Source: Enterococcus innesii
Lineage (GTDB): Bacteria > Bacillota > Bacilli > Lactobacillales > Enterococcaceae
Direction of reading: 5' to 3'
DNA length: 64,000 nucleotides
Assembly (NCBI GenBank): GCA_018982785.1
Contig: JAHHEN010000001.1
Location: forward strand, 558,001 to 622,000
The position numbers and the translations under genes are program-made. Positions 38,797 to 46,709 of this stretch are shown piece by piece. The notes under the pieces are model-generated. The model saw only the letters and a program-made list of their open reading frames with translations, did no database searches and was not told the DNA's origin. Each line of letters begins with the position of its first letter. The stretch's first letter is position 1.

Positions 38797-38810
38797 ATAA
38801 AACGTTTACA
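38797..38810. promoter_or_regulatory. Candidate catabolite-response element (cre)
   Basis: ATAAAACGTTTACA matches 12 of 14 positions of the CcpA consensus TGWAANCGNTNWCA. It lies between the binding-protein and response-regulator genes. Confidence 0.45.
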
Positions 38811-38821
38811 AATTCGCTCTG

Positions 38822-38851
38822 TTGCTTTTTTTGTTTATCGCTTACTATAGA
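38822..38851 (+). promoter_or_regulatory. Candidate promoter of the two-component genes
   Basis: TTGCTT (38822-38827) and TATAGA (38846-38851) with 18-bp spacing, about 50 bp upstream of the regulator ATG. Confidence 0.45.
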
Positions 38852-38901
38852 AAGAAGAAGCGACTGCGTAATATTCTCTATACGAAAGGACGGCGAAAAC
38901 C

Positions 38902-40406
38902 ATGTACCGACTGCTGCTTGCTGATGACAGCTACGATCAAAGAGAAGTGATCAAATACTTCTTGGGTCAGCATGAAAAAGAATGGCTGATCGAAGAAGCC
39001 AAAAATGGCCGCGAAGCCTGGCAACTTTTTCAGAAACAGCCCTTTGACTTGATAATTACCGACGTAAAGATGCCCTTTATGGATGGACATGCCCTCGTAG
39101 CGAGAATCAAAGAAGCAGCTCCTGAAATTCCTGTGATGTTTATCAGCGGCTTTGAAGATTTTCATTATGTAAAAAAAGCCATACAGTTACAAGCGGTTGA
39201 CTACCTCTTAAAACCAATCGACCCTGATGATTTTTATGAACAAATAAATAAAATCATTCTTTTTATTGATCAACAAAAGCAACGTGCTTACACAAAAACA
39301 ATCGCACAAACTCATTACTTGAAAGAGATTTTGAGTAAACTTTTTTATGGCTATCCTTGGCATTCACTGCCGAAGGAAGAGCAATCGATTGCACAAGATT
39401 TTTTAAGACTCATCCCTCTTTTTTTCTCGTTACTTGGCCGCTGGATTCTTGGAATGCGCCGGATTTCGTCCCTTCACTGTCTGCTGCATTTCCTGAAATG
39501 TTCAATTTGTTTTTAGCTCCAGCACAACTGCTCTTTTTCAACGAACCTTTGCCAAAAAGGGAAATCGAAGAGCGAAAAAACAACTTAACTACCTATTTTT
39601 CCGAACAGTTTCAGCAAAAAATAACACTTTTTGACAGCGGACCAGTTCCCCACCATTCAGGGGTGTATGGCACCTATCATGACTTACTGAGAACCAGTCA
39701 GCGGTCTTTTTATCAGCAAAACAAAGGGAAAATCTGCCAGCTGCTTCCGGGAGATCACTACATCGTCAAGAAAGCGCTTTTTGAAAAAACCGTTTCGTAT
39801 GTGAATCAATACGAAAGTAAAAAAGCACACGCGCTTGTGAAAACAGTCTTCGACTGCTTTGAAACAAATGGACGTGAAGAACCAACCAATGCCAAATTTT
39901 ATTTTGCGACCTTTTATCAAACCATCATCGATCAGTGCTCGATCGCCTTTGATGCAGAGCATGGCGCTAATCAGATTGGAAAAATACTGGAAGCGCCAAG
40001 TCTGCAACTAATTGCGGATATTTTTGATGCCCTCTTTCGTTATATCCATGATGCATTGCTTCAAATCAACGGGAGCCAGTCAAATGACTATGTGCGCCAA
40101 GTAAAATCCTATATATTCGCTCATTTTCACCAAGAGTTGAGCTTGGAGCGCTTAGCAAAGGAAGTCAATATCAATCCTAACTACCTAAGCGAATTATTCA
40201 GCACTTCTGAAGGCATGGGTATCACCAAATACATCAAGTCTTACCGTATCAAACAGGCTCAGAAGCGTTTAAAGAACTCGAACTGCAGCATTCGAACTAT
40301 CTCCAAACAAGTTGGCTTTAATCATTATTCCTATTTTTGCAAAACGTTCCGGGAAATTGTCGGAATGACGCCGGATGCGTATAGAAAGAGAGGTCCCTCT
40401 TGTTAA
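38902..40406 (+). CDS. YesN-like response regulator (REC + AraC HTH), one-base frameshift
   Basis: DNA-binding half of a two-component system. The first frame holds the receiver domain with phospho-acceptor Asp54 (LIITDVKMP) and LLKPID. It leaves frame at a run of seven T (39419-39425); one more T reads ...LRLIPLFFLVTWPLDSWNAPDF... and continues to the C-terminal AraC HTH (LSLERLAKEVNINPNYLSEL; IRTISKQVGFNHYSYFCKTF). The joined protein is about 502 residues, usual for YesN. It likely activates the divergent importer operon. The downstream kinase gene overlaps its stop codon. Confidence 0.85.
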
Positions 40407-42115
40407 GAAAAGTCCACGATTGTTTTAAAAATTTTCGTTTTCAAAAAAAGATCGCCCTTATTTCAATTCTTTCAAGCATTGTTCCTCTGATCGTTTTGAC
40501 CTTTGTCGGGGTATCTATCATCCGAGCCTTTATCCAACAACAGGAAAAAAGTGCTTACTCCGATAATCTCAAAAGTATCAGCTATCAGTTAGAAAGCAAA
40601 ATCCATACCTATCGGGACAGCCTGCTCTTTTTAGCCAACAATACCGCCTTGACGCAAGAGCTTTCTAGTCAACGCTTCTCAAACTTTGATCAATACAATC
40701 TCTTTCAAAATACGATCGTGCCTTTGTTTCACAGTGTTCGTTTTCCGCAAGCAGATATTAAAGGCATCACGCTATACACCACGATCGATCTTTATGATCA
40801 TGGGCAATACGTCAAAAAAATCACGGCTGATACAGCACTGCCTTTTCTACAAGAAAAACCTTCGACCGAGATTCGAACGTATTTTGACAAAGAACGGGAG
40901 GAGCTTTCTTTTTATACCAACCTTTTTTTAAAAGGCCATACCGCAGATTCCTTAAACTACATCGTTTTAACCATCGATCGAGCAGCATTGTTCACGAATC
41001 TTGATGCAGTCACTGAGGAGCCTTATGATTTGACGATTCAGTCAGAGACCGGGCAGACGCTTTACCGCATTGATTATTTGACGAAGCAGCAACGTACTCA
41101 AAAACAGTGGCTGGTTGGAAACGCAGTTATTGAAGAAGCCCCTGTACTGCTGGATAATCATTGGCAAATCGTTTTTGTTAAAACCGCACAGTCATTTTTC
41201 AGCAGTTTACTGTATCTAGTTGGTGCGGCATTTATTATCTTTGGTTTTGTATTAATGATATTGGTTTTATCCAGCTGGTGGTTGGCTAAAACCGTGGTAC
41301 AGCCGATCAACTCTTTGACCCAGCAAATGGCCTCTTTATCAATGGATCAATTCAAAATCGAGCACACATATTCTTCAAAAGATGAAGTCGGGCAGTTATA
41401 CACCAATTTTCAAAAAATGCTAGATAAAATCGCTGAGCTGATCAATGAAGTATATGAAGCCGAATTGAAACAAAAAGAATACGAATTGCGGGCTCTGCAA
41501 GCCCAGATCAATCCGCATTTCTTTTATAATTCCTTAGCACTGATCAGCAATACTGCCACACTAAACGGCAATCACGAGATCCGTGAGATGGCTCAGCTGC
41601 TGTCTCGATTCTACCGTCTCAGCCTAAACCAAGGATCCAACCGGCTATCCGTCAGCAAAGAACTCGATCTGACGATCACCTATGCGAAAATTCAGCAAAA
41701 AATGCATCACCATTCCTTTGATTTAGTCCTCGAAATTGACTCAAATATCGATGAATATCCGATGATCAATCTACTCTTGCAGCCGTTTGTCGAAAATGCC
41801 GTCTTTCATGGGCTTGATCATATTGAAGATGACCGCAGAGGGGTATTGACGATCCGCTGCCTCAAAGAAGGACAGTGGCTACGGTTTGAGATTCAAGACA
41901 ATGGTCCCGGGATTGATCCTGAACAGCTAAAACAACTGGAGGAACCTTCTGAACAACATTATGGTATCAACAATGTACGCCAACGGCTAGCATTGTACTA
42001 TGGCAAGCAAGCTTCCTTATCGATTCAATCAGTAAAAGGTGAAAACACCACCATTGTTCTACTCATACCGCAAGACTTACCTCCTCAAAAAAAACCGTCA
42101 GTGAAGAATGTTTAA
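40400..42115 (+). CDS. YesM-like sensor histidine kinase
   Basis: Membrane sensor of 571 residues. One helix lies near residues 20-40, then an extracellular sensor of about 230 residues, a second helix near 270-290, a HAMP segment, the His_kinase domain with the phospho-acceptor His in AQINPHFFYNSL, and an ATPase domain (QPFVENAVFHGL; IQDNGPGID). The start is TTG 40400, overlapping the regulator stop. It pairs with the YesN-like protein and probably senses the oligosaccharide or its binding protein. Confidence 0.87.
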   Translation: MLRKVHDCFKNFRFQKKIALISILSSIVPLIVLTFVGVSIIRAFIQQQEKSAYSDNLKSISYQLESKIHTYRDSLLFLANNTALTQELSSQRFSNFDQYNLFQNTIVPLFHSVRFPQADIKGITLYTTIDLYDHGQYVKKITADTALPFLQEKPSTEIRTYFDKEREELSFYTNLFLKGHTADSLNYIVLTIDRAALFTNLDAVTEEPYDLTIQSETGQTLYRIDYLTKQQRTQKQWLVGNAVIEEAPVLLDNHWQIVFVKTAQSFFSSLLYLVGAAFIIFGFVLMILVLSSWWLAKTVVQPINSLTQQMASLSMDQFKIEHTYSSKDEVGQLYTNFQKMLDKIAELINEVYEAELKQKEYELRALQAQINPHFFYNSLALISNTATLNGNHEIREMAQLLSRFYRLSLNQGSNRLSVSKELDLTITYAKIQQKMHHHSFDLVLEIDSNIDEYPMINLLLQPFVENAVFHGLDHIEDDRRGVLTIRCLKEGQWLRFEIQDNGPGIDPEQLKQLEEPSEQHYGINNVRQRLALYYGKQASLSIQSVKGENTTIVLLIPQDLPPQKKPSVKNV

Positions 42116-42131
42116 TCACTAACGGTTTTTT
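42085..42131 (+). terminator. Terminator of the two-component operon
   Basis: An AAAAAACCGT(c)AGTGA / TCACT(a)ACGGTTTTTT hairpin that includes the kinase stop codon and ends in six T. Confidence 0.85.
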
Positions 42132-42177
42132 GGTGTCAAAATATTCAGATATTTATTTTAATGCTTGATTCAAGTAC

Positions 42178-42792
42178 CTATTCCTCTACAGCAAACGCAC
42201 CAACCTCTAATAATCCTTGCCGACCCTGGTCTCGCGTCACGCCTTTTGCTTTCTTTAACATTCGTTCCCAATACTCCATGGTATCTTTTATAAAATCCTT
42301 GTTGCCGTCAGTACACCCTTCACGAATAAACAGCAATACCAACCCACTAAAAAAAATCAAGGCTTCTTCATGGTACTTCCTCAGATCGTTTTCTTGCGCA
42401 CATTGAAAAACAGCTGATTCAGCAATTGCTTCTTGAAAATATGCAAAAGAACGCTCTTTTATGTAAGGACCACAACCAATATCATTTAAAAATAATGCAA
42501 AAAAGAGGGCCCGATTGCGACTGGCGAACACGTAATAGTCATGCCAAAAACTGTATAAAGGATCTAGTGTCGCCACTGACTCTTTTTTTGCTTCATGAAT
42601 ATCGCGAAACACATCCTCGACCATCGCCTGCTTGAAATTCTGCATGTTTGAAAAATTCAAATAGATTGGTTGAGTCGATGTTCGTGCGTAATTAGCAATG
42701 TCGCGGACAGTGAGTGGTCGATAAAGATACTCCACCAGATATTTTTTTAAGCAATTGATCAAATATTTTTTCGTAATCGTTGCTTTTCTCAT
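42178..42792 (-). CDS. TetR-family transcriptional regulator
   Basis: About 204 residues. The N-terminal HTH region reads PLTVRDIANYARTSTQPIYLNFSNMQNFKQAM, typical of TetR proteins, followed by a helical ligand domain. The ATG at 42792 follows GAAGGGG; a longer start at 42843 has no clear site. No partner gene adjoins in the same direction, so targets and ligand are unknown. Confidence 0.78.
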   Translation of the reverse strand: MRKATITKKYLINCLKKYLVEYLYRPLTVRDIANYARTSTQPIYLNFSNMQNFKQAMVEDVFRDIHEAKKESVATLDPLYSFWHDYYVFASRNRALFFALFLNDIGCGPYIKERSFAYFQEAIAESAVFQCAQENDLRKYHEEALIFFSGLVLLFIREGCTDGNKDFIKDTMEYWERMLKKAKGVTRDQGRQGLLEVGAFAVEE

Positions 42793-43058
42793 AATACCCC
42801 TTCCTTTCTGGACGTCACCAATTCTTGCTGACGTTCGTCTCATTCATTTTGACTACTTGCAGCTTTTAGAAACACAACCAACGCCCATTTTCTTACTGAA
42901 AGTAATCTATATACTTCTACTTTAACAAAAAAGAGCACGTTAACCTATACTTTCTGCCGATTTTCTTAATTTTATTTTTTATTTTTGACCATTTTGTCGA
43001 ATGAGCTCTTGTTGTCATATGGTGCTCAGACTTAAGGCTGATTTTGACTGGTGCTGCT

Positions 43059-43088
43059 TGTGGAATGATACTATGTAATGTATAGTAT
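43059..43088 (+). promoter_or_regulatory. padR promoter with overlapping dyad operator
   Basis: TTGTGG (43059-43064) and TATAGT (43081-43086) with 16- to 17-bp spacing. ATACTAT (43068-43074) and ATAGTAT (43082-43088) form a dyad covering the -10 box and containing ATGTAATGT, close to known PadR sites. Autorepression is likely. A second pair, TTGACT/GATACT, also lies here. Confidence 0.6.
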
Positions 43089-43111
43089 GAGTATGAACAG
43101 GAGGAGAGCCT

Positions 43112-43438
43112 TTGGATGCCCAATTAAAAAAAGGATTATTGGAAATTTGTGTTTTAGCCTATTTGCAGCATGGTGACTCTTATGGCTATGAATTAGTCAA
43201 AAACATATCTCCTTTACTGCCAATCTCAGAATCAACGCTCTATCCTATCTTGAAGCGCTTAGAGGCCAGCCGAGCGGTTGAGACTTATAATAAAAGCCAT
43301 CAAGGACGGACCCGAAAATATTACCGCTTGACCAGACTTGGCAAACAGCGGATCGATGATTTTTTAACCAACGACTGGCCCCAATTGACATTGATCCAGC
43401 GATTTATTAAAGGAGGAACATTAGATGAACAGAGTTGA
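43112..43438 (+). CDS. PadR-family regulator
   Basis: Winged-helix repressor of 108 residues (LKKGLLEICVLAYLQHGDSY, then SESTLYPILKRLEASRAVE). The start codon is TTG at 43112 after AGGAGGAGAG. It overlaps the next gene by 14 bp. PadR-HAAS pairs are common membrane-stress or cell-envelope switches in Firmicutes; PadR is here the DNA-binding part. Confidence 0.88.
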   Translation: MDAQLKKGLLEICVLAYLQHGDSYGYELVKNISPLLPISESTLYPILKRLEASRAVETYNKSHQGRTRKYYRLTRLGKQRIDDFLTNDWPQLTLIQRFIKGGTLDEQS

Positions 43439-44015
43439 TTTTATCAAGGCATTGGCTGCAGAATTATCTGAAAAAGTCAGACCTAGCGAGATTCATCAGC
43501 TGATCAACTATTATGACGAGATGATCGAAGATTTGATGGAAGAAGGATACACCGAAGAAGAAGCCGTGGCACGCCTTGGCTCCCCAAAAGAACTGATCCA
43601 AGCAGTCACCGAAACGGAAGAGGTCGTAGTAGAGATTCCTCGCCGCTTTCATCCCTTTTTGCTTTTGATTTTAGTACTAGGCTTCCCATTGTGGGGCAGC
43701 TTATTGTTAAGTGCCGCATTGCTGATCCTAAGCTTTTTAATAATCATCTGGTGTGTGCCTTTCACCACTGGCATGATTGGTGTCACTACGTTTATCGGTG
43801 GGATCACCAGCGTTGTCTTAAGTCCCATGCTGATGGCGGATGGTTTCTATCTCTTTTTAAGTCAGTTAGGTGTGGGGATTTTCTTATTTGGTTTAGGGCT
43901 GCTTTGCCTGATCGCCACTTATAGTATGAGCCGACCTTTTTCACGCCTTACCCATTCCCTTGTCGTTTGGCCGAAATCATTTGTTCAAAACTATCGAAAG
44001 AAGGCAGTCCTATGA
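43425..44015 (+). CDS. DUF1700/HAAS-domain membrane protein
   Basis: 196 residues: an N-terminal helical HAAS domain of about 65 residues (INYYDEMIEDLMEEGYTEEEAVARLG) followed by four hydrophobic helices. HAAS proteins are partners of PadR regulators and probably sense or relay envelope state. It overlaps padR at one end and the next small gene by four bases (ATGA). Confidence 0.86.
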   Translation: MNRVDFIKALAAELSEKVRPSEIHQLINYYDEMIEDLMEEGYTEEEAVARLGSPKELIQAVTETEEVVVEIPRRFHPFLLLILVLGFPLWGSLLLSAALLILSFLIIIWCVPFTTGMIGVTTFIGGITSVVLSPMLMADGFYLFLSQLGVGIFLFGLGLLCLIATYSMSRPFSRLTHSLVVWPKSFVQNYRKKAVL

Positions 44016-44176
44016 TCAAAATCAATAAGCGCTTTTTCGTTTTTCTCAGTCTGTTGTTTATTATTCTCGGACTGGTCATCACCTTTATCGGTTTTTCAAT
44101 GTCAGGGTACTCACCTGATGCCTACCATATTGAGCATCGTCGCTGGTATCAACTCGTTGGTTTCTATACGGAATAA
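44012..44176 (+). pseudogene. Truncated DUF4097-type protein, 54 residues
   Basis: Starts at ATG 44012 in a four-base overlap with the HAAS gene. It has one transmembrane helix (FFVFLSLLFIILGLVITFIG) and the first turn of the extracellular part (YHIEHRRWYQL), then stops. In other genomes the third gene of PadR-HAAS operons encodes a DUF4097 beta-helix protein of 250 or more residues with this same start. The rest is not found in the following 290 bp, so it looks truncated by deletion. A genuine small membrane protein is possible. Confidence 0.6.
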
Positions 44177-44329
44177 CAGACGGAAAATAATTATAAGTTG
44201 ATTTTTTCGTCATAAAAACAATCGATTTTCAACAATTTCATGTTTTGATGAAAAAATTGAACTTTCCTTTTTGATCTTACCATATTACTATATAGGTACA
44301 TCCTGTATCCTATTTCATAGGGTAACCAG

Positions 44330-44359
44330 AAAAAACCATACCATCCTATGGGTTTTTTT
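44330..44359 (+). terminator. Possible terminator of the PadR-HAAS operon
   Basis: AAAAAACCATA and TATGGGTTTTTTT pair with one bulged base across CCATCC. It lies about 150 bp after the truncated third gene. The AT-rich stretch 44177-44329 holds nothing else recognisable. Confidence 0.5.
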
Positions 44360-44374
44360 GCTGTCTATAAAAGC

Positions 44375-44457
44375 AAAAAAACGTGCCGCAAGTCCAGGTA
44401 TCGCCAAGCCAGCTGTTTTAGCTAACCTTGGCAGAACCTGTCTGCAGTACGTTTTTT
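44375..44457. terminator. Long imperfect hairpin, bidirectional terminator candidate
   Basis: An 83-base inverted repeat: AAAAAACGT/ACGTTTTTT outer arms, CAGGT/ACCTG and GCCAAG/CTTGGC inner arms, AGCT/AGCT at the tip. T-runs occur on both strands. It directly follows the DUF2798 gene stop. Confidence 0.65.
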
Positions 44458-44468
44458 CTAATGATCGA

Positions 44469-44954
44469 TTATTCCCCTAGTACTGGCTGTTCTTGCACAG
44501 TGCCAATAGGAAACAAGGCGCGAAACACTCGGCGAACGATTGGACCTGCAATGAACAATTGCAACGGCAATGCGACGATCACATTTTTCCCAATGTTGCT
44601 TAGCCAATTGACGAACACCGAGTGATCAGGGTTTGGGTGCATCAACGCACCAAAAAGTGACATACAGATCACCATGCCGGCGATCATCAATGAAGAAATC
44701 AAACCGATTTTTTTCCAAGTAGCTGATTGATGGTCCAAAAATCGAAACGCCAAACCTTTTGCCGGACCAGAAACAATGAACCAATCCAAAATAAAGGCGA
44801 CACAAAGGGCTAATGGCAATTCATTCCACGCCAATTGGAATGCCAATGCCGAAACACCGACTTGAAACATGAGGTTATAAACACTCATAAAATACACCAT
44901 GAAAATACACATAAGTGTCGTATAGATCAAACTTTCTTTTTTGTTGATGGGCAT
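44469..44954 (-). CDS. DUF2798 membrane protein
   Basis: 161 residues with four hydrophobic helices. The N-terminal MPINKKESLIYTTLMCIFMV and the internal repeat-like halves are typical of DUF2798 proteins. The function is unknown. It is monocistronic between the long hairpin and the promoter region of the MFS gene. Confidence 0.83.
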   Translation of the reverse strand: MPINKKESLIYTTLMCIFMVYFMSVYNLMFQVGVSALAFQLAWNELPLALCVAFILDWFIVSGPAKGLAFRFLDHQSATWKKIGLISSLMIAGMVICMSLFGALMHPNPDHSVFVNWLSNIGKNVIVALPLQLFIAGPIVRRVFRALFPIGTVQEQPVLGE

Positions 44955-45073
44955 GTAACAACTTCTTTTTCTCTTTTTCGTACTCGACTATTCTAGCAGA
45001 AGAAAATTTTTCGTGTAAGTAAAAGTTTGAAAACTTTCAAAAAAGTTTTTTGCTATTTTTTTATCCACTTCTC

Positions 45074-45102
45074 TTGACACTTTCTTATGAAGTCAGTAGA
45101 AT
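45074..45102 (+). promoter_or_regulatory. Strong sigma-A promoter of the MFS gene
   Basis: TTGACA (45074-45079) and TAGAAT (45097-45102) are exactly 17 bp apart, about 110 bp upstream of the MFS start codon. Confidence 0.85.
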
Positions 45103-45127
45103 AGCGATAGATTAAATCGTACAGATA

Positions 45128-45188
45128 ACAAGCGGGTTCGCTTGTCGAGAGAGAGGCGGTTTCTATGAGAATAGAAACGGTCTTTTTT
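45128..45188 (+). promoter_or_regulatory. Attenuator-like leader with two hairpins and a small ORF
   Basis: Hairpin 1 is ACAAGCG-GGTT-CGCTTGT (45128-45145). Hairpin 2 pairs GGTTTCTAT with ATAGAAAC (45159-45178) and ends in seven T, a terminator. An ATG at 45166 inside hairpin 2 opens a 31-codon frame that overlaps the MFS start. Expression may be set by translation or ligand-dependent readthrough. Confidence 0.55.
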
Positions 45189-45211
45189 TGCGAATTTTTA
45201 GAGGTGAGAAT

Positions 45212-46585
45212 ATGGAAAACAACAAAAAACTCGTGGGGGCGATCCTCGCAACCGGATTGATGTCATTTGCAGGCGTGCTGATTGAAACAGCTATGAATGT
45301 AACGTTTCCGACATTGATCGATCAATTTACGCTTTCAACATCCGATGTGCAATGGGTGACGACCATCTACTTACTGGTCATCTCCATCATTGTCCCAATA
45401 TCGACCTACCTTTTGAAACGATTTTCATTGAGAACCTTGTTTCTAGCTGCCAACGCCTTCTTCCTTGTTGGCTTGGTGATCGACTTTTTATCGCCGACGT
45501 TTGCCATTTTGCTGATTGGCCGCTTTTTCCAAGGTGCCAGCACAGGGATCGCACTGCCTTTGATGTTCCACATCATTTTGACTTACTCCCCCTTTGAAAA
45601 ACGGGGAGCGGCAATCGGCTTAGGGAATTTGACCACTTCCATCGCTCCAGCGATCGGACCGACATATGGGGGCTTATTGACCGCCCATTGGTCTTGGAAT
45701 GCGATCTTTCTTTTCTTGATCCCAGTCTTACTGATCTCCCTAGTACTCGGCCTTTACTCGATCCCTAAGACGGCTGGGGCAAAAGACACTTCCCTTGATT
45801 TACTGAGTGTATTAGGAATCGTCTTGATGTTCAGCGGCTTCTTATTGTTCTTGAATCAAGTAGGCACCTTAGCGAGTCTACTGCCGCTGATTTTCGGTTG
45901 CATTGGTGCTGGCTTGTTTTATCAACGCTCAAAAGGCTCGAACCCATTGATTCGTTTGGCTGTTTTGAAAAACCGCAGCTTCAGTTTGTTTCTGTTTGGC
46001 TTTCTTGTTTGTCAATTCCTTTTACTGGGCATTTCCTTTGTCTTGCCGAACTTTGTCCAACTCGTCTTGGGAAAAGATGCCTTTACTGCAGGATTAGTTA
46101 TGCTTCCTGGGGCGGCCATCGGGGCGGTCCTTGCACCGATCTCTGGTCGGTTGCTGGATAAAGTTGGACCGAAAAAACCAATCCTGTCTGGTTTGACGTT
46201 GATTGCCATCGGTTGGCTTGCCTTAGCCCTCGTTTTGCGTTCGCCTTTCATTTGGAGCCTAGTTGCCGGACATGTCTTTTACATGATCGGGATCGGCTTA
46301 GCCTACAGCAATATGATGACCACCGGCTTAAACAAGCTGACTCCTGCATTGTACGCGGACGGTAATGCGATCTTTAATACGCTACAGCAATTTTCTGGTG
46401 CAGTGGCGACGGCTGTGGTGGCGACCATTATCAATTTGGCACAAAATGCGGCGACTGATTACACCCAAGGGACGGTCATCGGCTCTCAAATCGCCTTATT
46501 CTTTTTGTGGGCCCTGGTCTTACTGACTTTCCTATTAACGATCAACTACTTCCGCAAAAACACCGACAAAAAAGCTGTCAGCTAA
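45212..46585 (+). CDS. MFS multidrug exporter, DHA2 family
   Basis: Proton-coupled efflux carrier of 457 residues, mostly hydrophobic helices. It shows the DHA2 pattern: ETAMNVTFPTLIDQF in helix 1, QWVTTIYLLVISIIVP, GRFFQGASTGIALPL, and the antiporter motif C region AIGLGNLTTSIAPAIGPTYGG. The ATG at 45212 follows AGAGGTGAG; the upstream TTG is unlikely. The regulatory leader suggests drug-inducible expression. The substrate is unknown. Confidence 0.86.
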   Translation: MENNKKLVGAILATGLMSFAGVLIETAMNVTFPTLIDQFTLSTSDVQWVTTIYLLVISIIVPISTYLLKRFSLRTLFLAANAFFLVGLVIDFLSPTFAILLIGRFFQGASTGIALPLMFHIILTYSPFEKRGAAIGLGNLTTSIAPAIGPTYGGLLTAHWSWNAIFLFLIPVLLISLVLGLYSIPKTAGAKDTSLDLLSVLGIVLMFSGFLLFLNQVGTLASLLPLIFGCIGAGLFYQRSKGSNPLIRLAVLKNRSFSLFLFGFLVCQFLLLGISFVLPNFVQLVLGKDAFTAGLVMLPGAAIGAVLAPISGRLLDKVGPKKPILSGLTLIAIGWLALALVLRSPFIWSLVAGHVFYMIGIGLAYSNMMTTGLNKLTPALYADGNAIFNTLQQFSGAVATAVVATIINLAQNAATDYTQGTVIGSQIALFFLWALVLLTFLLTINYFRKNTDKKAVS

Positions 46586-46651
46586 CTGTAGCTTTGCCCA
46601 TTGAAAAACAACGAAAAAAAGCCGCCTTCTCTCGAGGACGGTCCATAAAAA

Positions 46652-46703
46652 AATCCGCTTCCGATCCCCCTTCTTAGTCAAAGGGCGCTCTCGGAAACGG
46701 ATT
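46652..46703. terminator. Bidirectional terminator between the MFS gene and treP
   Basis: AATCCG/CGGATT and TTCCGA/TCGGAA segments form a long stem with an inner CCCTT/AAGGG pair; T-runs on both strands. The genes are convergent. Confidence 0.82.
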
Positions 46704-46709
46704 ATTTTT

